From positions 62,001 to 126,000 of the forward strand of contig JANWYH010000008.1 of assembly GCA_025054715.1 (NCBI GenBank): a stretch of DNA of 64,000 nt. The letters run 5' to 3'. Of the stretch, positions 1 to 10,085 are shown piece by piece. The stretch comes from Pyrinomonadaceae bacterium. Its GTDB lineage: Bacteria > Acidobacteriota > Blastocatellia > Pyrinomonadales > Pyrinomonadaceae. A model generated the notes under the pieces. The model ran no database searches and was not told the DNA's origin. It worked only from the letters and a program-made list of their open reading frames with translations. The number at the start of each line of letters is the position of its first letter. Positions within the stretch are counted from its first letter, which is position 1. A program made the position numbers and the translations under genes.

Positions 1-327
1 AAGCGCAAGAAATCATCAGTCTTTCGTATATTTTTCGTTTTTGCTTCTTCGTGATTTGCCCTTTCACCATTCGAACAGCCTTTAGATTTCCTCCTCTCTT
101 TCCGTCGGAGAATTAGGCCTTTGGGTAAGCTCGTCAACTCCTTCCGTGAGTTCGTCAATTTTACCTAAGCTTTTCCTGCTAGCAAAGGTCTTCTCCGAGA
201 AAACGGATAAGATCGTTTATGTTTGTTCGAGCTCATCTTGAGCTTATCATACTATAGCGTAAAGTATCGAACTAAAACTTCAGATAGGCTTGATTGAGTG
301 TTCAATTTGTTATAAGATTATTACAAA
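1..327. other. Non-coding left edge with a possible partial gene
   Basis: No convincing complete gene. On the minus strand an open frame runs from an ATG at 68-70 off the left edge (about 23 codons, Lys/Arg rich); an AGGAGG lies at 90-95, but 19 nt from that ATG is too far for a normal ribosome binding site, so it is only a weak hint of a divergent gene. A short perfect hairpin (AGCTCA-TCT-TGAGCT) lies near 220-234 and has no U tract. GGTAA and TTACC arms flank a duplicated TCGTCAA motif around 123-170. The promoter of the aldehyde dehydrogenase gene occupies the right end. Confidence 0.3.
290..318 (+). promoter_or_regulatory. Promoter of the aldehyde dehydrogenase gene, leaderless type
   Basis: TTGATT at 290-295, a 17-nt spacer, and TAAGAT at 313-318. 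The start codon at 328 lies 9 nt after the -10 hexamer and there is no Shine-Dalgarno, so transcription would begin at or very near the ATG. Inferred from sequence only. Confidence 0.5.
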
Positions 328-1785
328 ATGCGAAAGATATATCACGTAATAAATGGAGAAAGAGTGCCATCAAGATCTGGTAAGACGTTTTTTTCAGAAA
401 ATCCGGCTACTGAGGAAATTATTGCAGAAGTAGCTTATGGAGAAGCTGAAGACGTTGATTACGCCGTTGAGTCGGCTAGCAAGGCTTTTTGTGAGTGGTC
501 TAGATTGGCACCAGCGGTTCGGGGAAAGCTTCTTTACAAAGTGTCTGAAAAACTTTTGGAACGAGCGGAAGAATTTGCAAGAGCTGAAACAGAGGATTCT
601 GGAAAGACTTATCAATCTAATTTGAGGATTGATGTTCCGTTTGCGGCAGAATTCTGGCGTTACTATGCTGGCGCGGCGGATAAAATTCGCACTCCGGTTG
701 TTGCAAACGAATTTGGAATTCACCGATATGCAGTTCGCGAACCTTACGGTGTTGTAGGTGCTATTGCGCCGTGGAACTTTCCTCTTGTGATGGCAAGTTT
801 GAAAATGTGTGCTCCTCTTTCTTGCGGAAACACCGTTGTTATAAAGATGGCTGAACAAACTCCGCTTACGGTTACTATGCTTGCGGAGCTTTTACTTGAA
901 GTAGGATTCCCGCCTGGTGTTGTTAACGTTGTTCACGGGGATGGGAAGACGGGACAATGTTTGGTTAATCACCCCAAAGTCAAGAAGATAGCTTTCACAG
1001 GGTCGTCAGCAGTTGGTAAGCTTATCGGTGCTCAATGTGCTCAGCTGGGGAAGCCAGCACTTCTTGAAATGGGCGGAAAGTCAGCAAATATAGTTTTTGC
1101 TGATGCTGATCTCGATCTGGCAGCAGATGGAGTTCTTCAGTCGGGACTTGGCAACAATGGTCAATTTTGTCTTGCAGCTTCAAGGATTCTAGTTGAGGAG
1201 AGTATTTCTGACGAATTTATTTCAAAGTTACTTGAGAGGGTTAGGAGAATAAAACTTGGTGATCCGTTTTGTCCAAGCACAAATTGTGGACCATTAATCT
1301 CACAAAAGCAACTTGATCGTGTGATGAATTACATTGAGATAGGTAAAAACGAAGGTGCAGAGATTATTTTCGGAGGGAAAAGAGCAGAGCATTTAGAAAG
1401 GGGTTATTTTCTTGAACCTACTGTATTCTGGAAGATGAAATCAGGAATGCGTATCTGGCGAGAGGAAATTTTCGGTCCTGTCATCGGAATCACCACGTTT
1501 CGGGATGAGGAGGAAGCTATCGAGCTTGCAAATGACTGCGATTATGGGCTTGGAGCTTATTTTTGGTCGAAAGATGTCAACAGGGTTCACAGAGTGAGCT
1601 ATTTTCTTGATTCCGGATTAGTCTTTGTAAACATGCCAGCCTATATGGTTCCTCAAATGCCGGCAGGGATTAGAAAATTAAGTGGTAGCGGATACAATTT
1701 TGGACTTGAAGCAATAGAAAACTACACTAAGCTTAAGGGGATTTACATAAACTACAGCGAGCAAATCTTTCCATGGCTGTCTTAA
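328..1785 (+). CDS. NAD(P)+-dependent aldehyde dehydrogenase
   Basis: A 485-aa member of the ALDH superfamily, which oxidises an aldehyde to the carboxylic acid with NAD(P)+. Visible landmarks are the PWNFP motif near residue 148 (Asn150), FTGSSAVGK around 223-231, the general-base Glu247 in LEMGGKS, and the catalytic Cys281 in GQFCLAASR. The length is normal for the family. The substrate cannot be read from the sequence; betaine-aldehyde, aminobutyraldehyde and generic fatty aldehyde enzymes share these motifs. The gene has no Shine-Dalgarno and sits directly behind a -10 box. Its stop interlocks by 4 nt with the stop of convergent moaA, so the two transcripts overlap. Confidence 0.9.
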   Translation: MRKIYHVINGERVPSRSGKTFFSENPATEEIIAEVAYGEAEDVDYAVESASKAFCEWSRLAPAVRGKLLYKVSEKLLERAEEFARAETEDSGKTYQSNLRIDVPFAAEFWRYYAGAADKIRTPVVANEFGIHRYAVREPYGVVGAIAPWNFPLVMASLKMCAPLSCGNTVVIKMAEQTPLTVTMLAELLLEVGFPPGVVNVVHGDGKTGQCLVNHPKVKKIAFTGSSAVGKLIGAQCAQLGKPALLEMGGKSANIVFADADLDLAADGVLQSGLGNNGQFCLAASRILVEESISDEFISKLLERVRRIKLGDPFCPSTNCGPLISQKQLDRVMNYIEIGKNEGAEIIFGGKRAEHLERGYFLEPTVFWKMKSGMRIWREEIFGPVIGITTFRDEEEAIELANDCDYGLGAYFWSKDVNRVHRVSYFLDSGLVFVNMPAYMVPQMPAGIRKLSGSGYNFGLEAIENYTKLKGIYINYSEQIFPWLS

Positions 1786-2798
1786 CCGCCTATAAAACTC
1801 ATGGAGCGAGAAGCAGGCATAAAATGAGGATCGTTAATGTAATGTCGAGGTTCTTTTTTTAGAGTTACGGCTTCAATAAATTCAGCTATTTCTTCATCGC
1901 TTGCTCCGCTTCTTACAAAGTCTCTTAAATTGTATTCTTTGACCGAGAATAAACAGGTTCTTATTTGTCCATCAGCAGTTAGTCTAATTCTGGAGCAAGC
2001 TCCGCAAAACATGTCTGTTACAGGGGAAATAATACCAATTTCACCTTTTGCCCCGTCTTTGAAAATGTATTGCCAAGATGTTGAGCTTCCGCGACAGGTT
2101 GATTTTGGTTCTAATGGAAAAACTTGATTGATTTTCTCAAAAATTTCTTTTCCAGAAACTACAAGTCCTCGTCGCCATTCTTTTGCTGAATCTAAAGGCA
2201 TATACTCGATAAATCGCATTATGAGCTCGTTTTGGCGAGCGAACTCTGCAAGTGCAACTATTTCATCATCATTCCAACCACGCACAATTACGGCATTTAT
2301 TTTAACTGGAGCTAAGCCCGCTTCTTTTGCAGCTTTGATGGCTTCTAATACTTCTTCCAATTTGTCAGTCCCTGTTATCTTTTCAAATTTTTCTCTTTTT
2401 AGGCTATCAAGTGATATTGTGACTCGGTCTAGTCCCAGTTGTTTGAGAGTTTTTGCTCTTTTGGCAAGCGTGTGTCCGTTTGTTGTTAGTGCAAAGTCTC
2501 GGAGTTTGTTTCCGTTGAAGTAAACAGCTTTTAGTCGCGCGAGCTTTTCAACAAGAATTTCTATGTCCTTTCTTAAAAGTGGCTCCCCACCTGTTAGTCT
2601 TATTTTCTCTATTCCTAATGAGACAAAAATTTTGCTTATTCTTTCGATCTCCTCAAAGGTGAGGATTTTATCTTTTCTAGCGATGGGAGGTTCGCCGTGG
2701 GGCAGACAATAAAAGCAACGAAAATTGCATCTGTCGGTTACACTAATGCGAAGGTCTTTTATTGTTCTACCGTAAGCATCTTTTAGAGTTTTTCTCAT
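1782..2798 (-). CDS. GTP 3',8-cyclase MoaA, molybdenum cofactor biosynthesis
   Basis: Radical-SAM enzyme that converts GTP to 3',8-cyclo-GTP, the first step of molybdopterin synthesis. The N-terminal 4Fe-4S cysteines are C24, C28 and C31 (CNFRCFYC), followed by the GGEPLLR SAM-binding motif. The second cluster site has C265, C268 and C282 near the C-terminus, and the protein ends in the Gly-Gly tail required for activity with MoaC. I use the ATG at 2798 (338 aa); a TTG seven codons upstream would also keep the frame. There is no clear Shine-Dalgarno; TATGCT at 2811-2816 could be a -10 box giving a very short leader. No other moa gene is in the window. Confidence 0.95.
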   Translation of the reverse strand: MRKTLKDAYGRTIKDLRISVTDRCNFRCFYCLPHGEPPIARKDKILTFEEIERISKIFVSLGIEKIRLTGGEPLLRKDIEILVEKLARLKAVYFNGNKLRDFALTTNGHTLAKRAKTLKQLGLDRVTISLDSLKREKFEKITGTDKLEEVLEAIKAAKEAGLAPVKINAVIVRGWNDDEIVALAEFARQNELIMRFIEYMPLDSAKEWRRGLVVSGKEIFEKINQVFPLEPKSTCRGSSTSWQYIFKDGAKGEIGIISPVTDMFCGACSRIRLTADGQIRTCLFSVKEYNLRDFVRSGASDEEIAEFIEAVTLKKEPRHYINDPHFMPASRSMSFIGG

Positions 2799-2877
2799 AA
2801 TTACTGTATGAGCATACAAAAAATTCTATCGCCTTTCTATAATTGTCGTCAATACGAAGAAAACAGCCTGTTGGGAT

Positions 2878-2906
2878 TTGCGTAATTTTTTGCTGCTTGC
2901 TAAACT
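2878..2906 (+). promoter_or_regulatory. Probable promoter of tRNA-Ala
   Basis: TTGCGT at 2878-2883, a 17-nt spacer and TAAACT at 2901-2906, ending 14 nt before the mature 5' end of the tRNA. Confidence 0.45.
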
Positions 2907-2920
2907 TAGAGTGTTAGGTT

Positions 2921-2996
2921 GGGGACGTAGCTCAGTTGGGAGAGCGCGTGAATGGCATTCACGAGGTCAGGGGTTCGACTCCCCTCGTCTCCACCA
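2921..2996 (+). tRNA. tRNA-Ala (anticodon GGC)
   Basis: A complete 76-nt cloverleaf. The acceptor arms GGGGACG and CGTCTCC pair with one G-U. The D arm GCTC...GAGC, the anticodon stem CGTGA/TCACG around the loop ATGGCAT (anticodon GGC) and the T arm with GGTTCGACTCC are all canonical. The discriminator A and the CCA end are encoded in the DNA (2993-2996). It reads GCC/GCU alanine codons. Confidence 0.97.
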
Positions 2997-3023
2997 GCTT
3001 TGACAGTGCCAATTATGGTGTTT

Positions 3024-5480
3024 TTATAGATTGTGACGAATCAAATAAGTAGTTCTAAAGAATAACGATCTAAAATTCCTTTTGAACCCGCTTTCTATTT
3101 GCCAACTAAAAGGATTAAAGCCATTGTAATTAAAATCGTCGTTGTAGCCTAGATACAAAGCTTTTCCAGGCGCGGGAGTCCAGCCAAAGAGAAACTGAGT
3201 TTTGAAGTTGGAAGAAACGGAGTAGTAATCAATTCGACCTTTTGCAAAGATAAATTTGGTAAATTGGTATGTAGTGTTTAGGGTGAGAATTTGTGAGTCG
3301 AAAGCCTTTTTCTTGGTGTCTTTTCTAAAAAGCGATTCAACGCTGTAATTGAGACTTATTCGAAGAGAGTCATTAGGCTTTAAGCCTAAACTTGAAGAAA
3401 AATTGTAGCGAGTTGCCTTGCCAGGATCTAATTTGTCTGAACCAGCCGAGGCAGCGGGACTTACTCTTGGAAATCTGGGTAAAACTCCGAAATCAAAATC
3501 GAAATCATTAAAAACAATCGAGGAAGATGCACCGAAGTTCAGTTTTTCACCAAATTGTTTTGTGAATCTGAAACTAAAGCTATTTTGTGCAGCAGATCGT
3601 TCGGGCGTTTCCCAGAATGCACCTGAGAGTGGTCTAGAGGGCATTCTTCTTAGTCCAAACTCTTCTTCATAAAGACGTTCGTAACCAACTTCAGCCTCTA
3701 ATCTCAAGCTGGCATTTCCTTGAAAGCTGAGGTCAAACGCTGTGCCGAGGGAAACATTCTGCAATCTTCCTTGCCAATCGTAATCAAAGTTTAAGTCGTT
3801 TAACCAGCTTGCCTTTATTATTTTTTTCTTGGGTTTAGATTTTGTGCTTAGACGGAACATGCCGAAGAGGTAATTCGTATTGGTTCGTCTTGTAAAACCG
3901 GCGTCAGCTCGGTAATCTTTAGACCTGCCTCCTAGTTCAACAAAGAAACCTTTTGTTTCCTCAGTGCGATCAATGCTAAAAAGATAGGCTAAGCCATTTC
4001 CGTTTCGATAAGTTTGGTAGGTGTTGCCTGAACAAATTTCTCTGTTTCTTTTTGCTTGGAGTTCGTCGAGTGCGGGCTCAAAGTATGGGTCAAAGAAACA
4101 TCTCTTTGAATGGGTACCTACAAGCTGAAACTGAAAAACATCAGTTGGGTTGAGCTTGAACCTTCCATCAACGCTAAGGAGTAAATTTTTTTGCTCAGGA
4201 AAACTTCGATACGAACCGAAAAAACCGACTGAGTCCTCTTTTCTCACATCTGTTTTCAATCTGAAAATAGAAAAGAAGGCTCTTTTGTCTAAGAATTCTT
4301 CAATCCTAGCTCTTAATGCGGGATCGTTACGCTCTTCCTGGCTGTAAGTTCCTGGTCCCTTATCAGAAGCTGTAAGAAAGGAAAAAGAATGTTTACCTTT
4401 TTTACCGGTTAACTTGGCGGCGATTTCAGGCGCAATAATTGTTCTTGAGTAAAAGGTTTGTATTGGTAGCTGGAAAATTTCGTAACCTTCTAGAAAGAAA
4501 GGTCTTTTTTCAGGAAAATACAAAGGAAATCTTTGATTTGCCGTAACTACAGGAGCATCAGCTTCTATCTCGGCAAAATCAGGATTTATGGTTAAATCAA
4601 ACGTTAGATTTGAAGCTATAGAGTATTTTAGTGTTAGTCCTAAAGTGTGATCTAAAGGTTCGTTTTTGAGCTTACCTGTTGGATTGTCAGGCACTTTTAC
4701 TCTCTTTTCGTTTTTTCGGATTGTAAAACTTGGAAGAATTTCAATGGTTCTCTCTTCTTGAATCTCTTCAAATCCTGTTATCTTACCGTGCTGAATCAGA
4801 CGTCCTGAAACGTTTCTATCTATCGGCATCCATTCATCGAACTCGTCATTAAATCTATCGATGTTTCTGGCTACATTGAAACCCCAGAGCTTACCCTTAC
4901 CAGCTTCGTAGCGCAGTGAGCTAAAAGGAATTCTAACTTCAACTGCCCAGCCCCAACTGTGTATTGTCCCTTTCGATTCCATGAGAATATCAACAGAGTA
5001 ATCAATGCCTTTTCCTTCAACATATATGCCATCCTGTTGGATGCCGAAAGGATTAAAACCAAGAACATAGGCTCTTCTTTGGTCGTTGTAGGTGTCAAGC
5101 CAGATTCTTACATTGTCTTCTCCAAAAACGTCATCTCGCTTTGCAAAAGAGGCTCTTATCTTTTCCTTTTCGTCAAAGCATTCAAAAGCTATATAGATGT
5201 TTTTTTCATCATATCCCATGTAAACAACAGTAGGCTTTGATGGCATTATGTTATCGCCGGGACTAGTTTGATAAAAGTCCTTAAAAACGGCAGCTTCTTT
5301 CCAAGCTTCGTCGTCAAGTATTCCATCAATAGTCGGCACAGTAGAAAACTTCGGTATGACGACGGGTCTGGCTTTTTCCTCAGGCAGGACTATCCTCCCG
5401 TTAACTTTTTTTATGTAGGAATCTTCCTGTGCAAAAGAAGCGGAAAATAATATAAGAAATATTATGGCAAATTTAAGCAT
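3024..5480 (-). CDS. Outer-membrane protein with CBM9-like domain and DUF5916 beta-barrel
   Basis: 818 aa with a cleavable signal peptide (residues 1-17, ending SASFA|QE). Residues about 45-230 resemble the carbohydrate-binding family 9-like fold (VPTIDGILDDEAWKEA at the start, IWLDTYNDQRRAYVLGFNP further on). The remaining ~580 residues are rich in alternating aromatic/polar strands and match the DUF5916 type of predicted outer-membrane beta-barrel seen in Bacteroidota and Acidobacteriota. The substrate is unknown. It begins 5 nt after the ruvC stop and so is probably the last gene of a yebC-ruvC-DUF5916 transcript, an odd partnership of DNA-repair and envelope genes. Confidence 0.8.
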   Translation of the reverse strand: MLKFAIIFLILFSASFAQEDSYIKKVNGRIVLPEEKARPVVIPKFSTVPTIDGILDDEAWKEAAVFKDFYQTSPGDNIMPSKPTVVYMGYDEKNIYIAFECFDEKEKIRASFAKRDDVFGEDNVRIWLDTYNDQRRAYVLGFNPFGIQQDGIYVEGKGIDYSVDILMESKGTIHSWGWAVEVRIPFSSLRYEAGKGKLWGFNVARNIDRFNDEFDEWMPIDRNVSGRLIQHGKITGFEEIQEERTIEILPSFTIRKNEKRVKVPDNPTGKLKNEPLDHTLGLTLKYSIASNLTFDLTINPDFAEIEADAPVVTANQRFPLYFPEKRPFFLEGYEIFQLPIQTFYSRTIIAPEIAAKLTGKKGKHSFSFLTASDKGPGTYSQEERNDPALRARIEEFLDKRAFFSIFRLKTDVRKEDSVGFFGSYRSFPEQKNLLLSVDGRFKLNPTDVFQFQLVGTHSKRCFFDPYFEPALDELQAKRNREICSGNTYQTYRNGNGLAYLFSIDRTEETKGFFVELGGRSKDYRADAGFTRRTNTNYLFGMFRLSTKSKPKKKIIKASWLNDLNFDYDWQGRLQNVSLGTAFDLSFQGNASLRLEAEVGYERLYEEEFGLRRMPSRPLSGAFWETPERSAAQNSFSFRFTKQFGEKLNFGASSSIVFNDFDFDFGVLPRFPRVSPAASAGSDKLDPGKATRYNFSSSLGLKPNDSLRISLNYSVESLFRKDTKKKAFDSQILTLNTTYQFTKFIFAKGRIDYYSVSSNFKTQFLFGWTPAPGKALYLGYNDDFNYNGFNPFSWQIESGFKRNFRSLFFRTTYLIRHNL

Positions 5481-5485
5481 AACTC

Positions 5486-5983
5486 TCAGAAAACGCGCTT
5501 ATTTTTTTCTGTGATGTTATTGACATGAAAATAGCAGATAGCTAGTGCTAGGGCGTCTGCCGCATCGTGTGGCTCAGGTCTTTCTTTTAACTTTAAAAGG
5601 GCTTTAACCATTTCTTGAACTTGCCGTTTTTCAGCATTTCCGTAACCGACTATAGTTTGCTTTACTAGCTTTGTCGGATATTCTACTATTTGCAGATTTG
5701 CTTTTTCGGCTGCTAGCATTACGACACCTCTAACCTGGCCTAACTTCAGAGCTACTTCTACGTTTACCGCATAAAAGACTTCTTCTATAGAGAGGACGTC
5801 GGGCTTAAACCTTTCTATGAGGTCGGTAGTTTTGTCGAAAATTTTGAGGAGTTTAGTTGAAAACTTGTCTTTTTCGCTTGATTTAATTGTGCCGTATTCA
5901 ACGAGCCGGTATTTTGATCGATCTCCTTCGATAACTCCCCATCCTAGTGTTTTGCTTCCTGGGTCTATTCCTAAAACCTTCAC
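5486..5983 (-). CDS. Holliday junction endonuclease RuvC
   Basis: 165 aa, normal length. RuvC resolves Holliday junctions by dual strand nicking during recombinational repair. The acidic catalytic residues are visible: Asp7 in GIDPGS, Glu67/Glu68 in LSIEEVF, and Asp140 and Asp143 in HDAADALALA. It starts 1 nt after the yebC stop, which is the common bacterial yebC-ruvC order. ruvA and ruvB do not follow; a DUF5916 gene does. Confidence 0.95.
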   Translation of the reverse strand: MKVLGIDPGSKTLGWGVIEGDRSKYRLVEYGTIKSSEKDKFSTKLLKIFDKTTDLIERFKPDVLSIEEVFYAVNVEVALKLGQVRGVVMLAAEKANLQIVEYPTKLVKQTIVGYGNAEKRQVQEMVKALLKLKERPEPHDAADALALAICYFHVNNITEKNKRVF

Positions 5984-5984
5984 T

Positions 5985-6725
5985 TTAGTCTAGACGACTT
6001 TCGTCAATTTCAAAATTTGCGTAAACTTTTTGCACATCGTCGTGATCTTCTATGGCTTCGTAGAGCTTTATCATACGTTTTGCATCTTCACCTTCTAGTT
6101 TTATGTATGTTTTGGGGATCATAGAAACTTCGGCCATTTGTGGTTTGATGCCGGCTTTTCGTATTGCTTCTTCAACTGCTTCAAAATTCTCAGGCGAGGT
6201 ATAGATTTCATAAACGTCTTCTTCTGTTTTCATATCATCTGCGCCAGCTTCGATTGCTAGCTCCAGAAGCTCTTCTTCTGATTTTTGTGATTTTTCGACC
6301 ACTATCAGTCCTTTCTTTTCAAACATCCAAGCCACTGAACCAGCTTCGCCGAGACTACCTCCGTGCTTTGTAAGCAGATGCCGAAGCTCAGCAACTGTTC
6401 TGTTGCGATTGTCTGTCATAGTTTCTATCAATAACGCAACGCCGCCTATTCCATAGCCTTCGTATGTTATTTCCTCATAACTTTCTCCTTCCAGCTCACC
6501 TGTCCCACGTTTAATGGCTCTTTCTATGGTTTCATTAGGCATGTTCTGAGCTTTTGCGTCAGCGATTGCTTTTCTTAAACGAGGATTCATGCTTGGATCG
6601 CCGCTACCGCCTACTCTAGCTGCAACAGTTATTTCTCTTATAAGCTTTGTAAAAATTTTGCCACGTCTTGCATCCAGAAGACTCTTTTTGTGCTTTATCG
6701 TATGCCATTTCGAGTGTCCTGACAT
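5985..6725 (-). CDS. YebC/PmpR (TACO1) family regulatory protein
   Basis: 246 aa from the ATG at 6725, which gives the canonical N-terminus [14 protein letters not shown] and has a GAGG ribosome binding site 8 nt upstream; a longer frame from further upstream would add 15 untypical residues. Family members are DNA-binding regulators, and recent work also links them to translation of difficult nascent chains. Conserved segments present include [16 protein letters not shown] and [14 protein letters not shown]. It is the first gene of the yebC-ruvC operon, divergent from groES. Confidence 0.93.
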   Translation of the reverse strand: MSGHSKWHTIKHKKSLLDARRGKIFTKLIREITVAARVGGSGDPSMNPRLRKAIADAKAQNMPNETIERAIKRGTGELEGESYEEITYEGYGIGGVALLIETMTDNRNRTVAELRHLLTKHGGSLGEAGSVAWMFEKKGLIVVEKSQKSEEELLELAIEAGADDMKTEEDVYEIYTSPENFEAVEEAIRKAGIKPQMAEVSMIPKTYIKLEGEDAKRMIKLYEAIEDHDDVQKVYANFEIDESRLD

Positions 6726-6875
6726 CTTTTTTACCTCATCGGATCGTGACTTAACACAGCAATATATCACGGGAAGACGAACGGAATCAAATTTGGTGGA
6801 ATTTTAACCTTTTGTGTTTAATAAATTTGAGTCAATAATTATCAAGTTTTATGATAGGATTTTAGTAATAGTTTC

Positions 6876-6904
6876 TTGACAAATTAGTTTGTTTCGGTTA
6901 TTTT
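6876..6904 (+). promoter_or_regulatory. groES promoter (housekeeping type)
   Basis: A perfect TTGACA at 6876-6881, a 17-nt spacer and TATTTT at 6899-6904. No CIRCE operator (TTAGCACTC-N9-GAGTGCTAA) is found in 6726-6962, so HrcA control is not indicated here. Confidence 0.65.
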
Positions 6905-6962
6905 ATTTATGTAAAACGTTAAAAGACAAACTTAGCAGAATCTAAAGCTCAAGGAGGAGTTT

Positions 6963-7283
6963 ATGGCTACGAAAATAAGACCTTTGCACGATAGAGTGTT
7001 AGTTGAAAGAATTGAAGAAACGGTAGAGAAAACTGCAGGAGGAATAATAATCCCAGATACGGCTAGAGAAAAGCCGCAACAAGGTAGGGTAGTTGCAGTA
7101 GGAGAAGGTAAAATCTTGGAAGATGGCACTAGAAGACCGCTTGATGTTAAAGTTGGAGATCACGTACTTTTTGGTAAATATAGTGGTTCTGAAATCAAAA
7201 TTGATGACAAGGAATATCTCATAATGCGTGAAGATGAAATTTATGGAATTTTTGAAGCCCAAGCTGAATCTGCAAAAAATTAA
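6963..7283 (+). CDS. Co-chaperonin GroES (Cpn10)
   Basis: 106 aa. It forms the heptameric lid of the GroEL folding chamber. Hallmarks are [15 protein letters not shown] at the N-terminus, the mobile loop [18 protein letters not shown] at about residues 24-41, and the conserved [12 protein letters not shown] near the C-terminus, with a short acidic/polar tail. A strong ribosome binding site (AAGGAGGAG) lies just upstream. groEL lies 348 nt downstream, an unusually long gap for this pair, and that gap is filled by structured sequence. Confidence 0.97.
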   Translation: MATKIRPLHDRVLVERIEETVEKTAGGIIIPDTAREKPQQGRVVAVGEGKILEDGTRRPLDVKVGDHVLFGKYSGSEIKIDDKEYLIMREDEIYGIFEAQAESAKN

Positions 7284-9257
<1,974 letters not shown>

Positions 9258-9276
9258 CATCCCCTCCTTTCGAAAA

Positions 9277-9320
9277 ATAGAAGCCCGATTCAATCATGAG
9301 TCGGGCTTCTATAATTTTTT
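9277..9320 (+). terminator. Rho-independent terminator after groEL
   Basis: A perfect 12-bp stem (9277-9288 with 9301-9312, core GAAGCCCGA/TCGGGCTTC), a 12-nt loop, then AATTTTTT. It starts 19 nt after the groEL stop. Confidence 0.93.
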
Positions 9321-9380
9321 CTTATACACCTCTTAACGTACCTCAAGTTTTCCTCAAGAAAATCTTGCAATACTTTTAGC

Positions 9381-10085
9381 ATGAGATTTTACCCGGTTGA
9401 TAATGAATTCTTTCTAGACAGCGAAGTTCAATCGCAAATTTATTTTAGAAGAGATGCACTAATTGAAATTCTAAAAGAAATGCTGGATTTTTTTCATGTA
9501 GTTCTTATAGCGGGACAATCCGGAATAGGCAAAACCTCTTTAGCCGTTGATCTTTGCAATGAGCTTGAAAATAATTTTGCGTGGATTTCGGTTACGGCTT
9601 CGGAAAGAAAATTAGATACTTTTTTGCAAACTTTCCTGAAAGCACTTAGTCCTTTTTTAGATGAGACTTTTGAAAAACTGCAAATTAAAGGCACTAGAAG
9701 AGAATTCGAAGATTTGTTTTTGTGTGTAGAGGAAAAAATCCATAAGAGAGATTTGCTTTTAGTTCTTGACGATGTTCATAGGATATACAAAGCTGATTGG
9801 TTTGAAAACTTTTTCGTAACGATTCTGCATTTTTCTGATAAATTGAGATTTTTACTGGTTGGTAGAACTGAACCACCTTTTTCCATACTGAAATTTAGGG
9901 CAAGTCAAATTATTGGAGTCTTGCAGCAAGAAAGTCTTATTTTCACCTTTAACGAAGCTTTCTCGTTTTTGCGTCAATTCGGCATAGACGAAAAAACGGC
10001 ACAAAGATTATTTAAAGAAAGTAATGGCAAAATCTCGAAAATAAGAAAACTTCTAGAGAAAGAGTTAAACTCCAGCTGCTTTTGA
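9381..10085 (+). CDS. Orphan STAND/MalT-like P-loop ATPase
   Basis: 234 aa. Walker A GQSGIGKTS at residues 45-53, Walker B LLLVLDD at 125-131, and a sensor-like LLVGRTEPP near 159-167 match the NTPase module that heads MalT/LuxR-type STAND regulators. The usual helical bundle, repeat sensor and DNA-binding effector are missing: the protein stops after the ATPase and a short winged-helix-like tail. No neighbouring plus-strand gene could supply the missing parts. No Shine-Dalgarno. Its 3' end overlaps the convergent subtilase gene by 21 bp. It may be a stand-alone ATPase or a truncated regulator; the role is unknown. Confidence 0.7.
   Translation: MRFYPVDNEFFLDSEVQSQIYFRRDALIEILKEMLDFFHVVLIAGQSGIGKTSLAVDLCNELENNFAWISVTASERKLDTFLQTFLKALSPFLDETFEKLQIKGTRREFEDLFLCVEEKIHKRDLLLVLDDVHRIYKADWFENFFVTILHFSDKLRFLLVGRTEPPFSILKFRASQIIGVLQQESLIFTFNEAFSFLRQFGIDEKTAQRLFKESNGKISKIRKLLEKELNSSCF

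Noticed and set aside
6726-6962. CIRCE/HrcA operator upstream of groES
   Set aside because: No TTAGCACTC-N9-GAGTGCTAA or near match is present; only a plain housekeeping promoter is seen.
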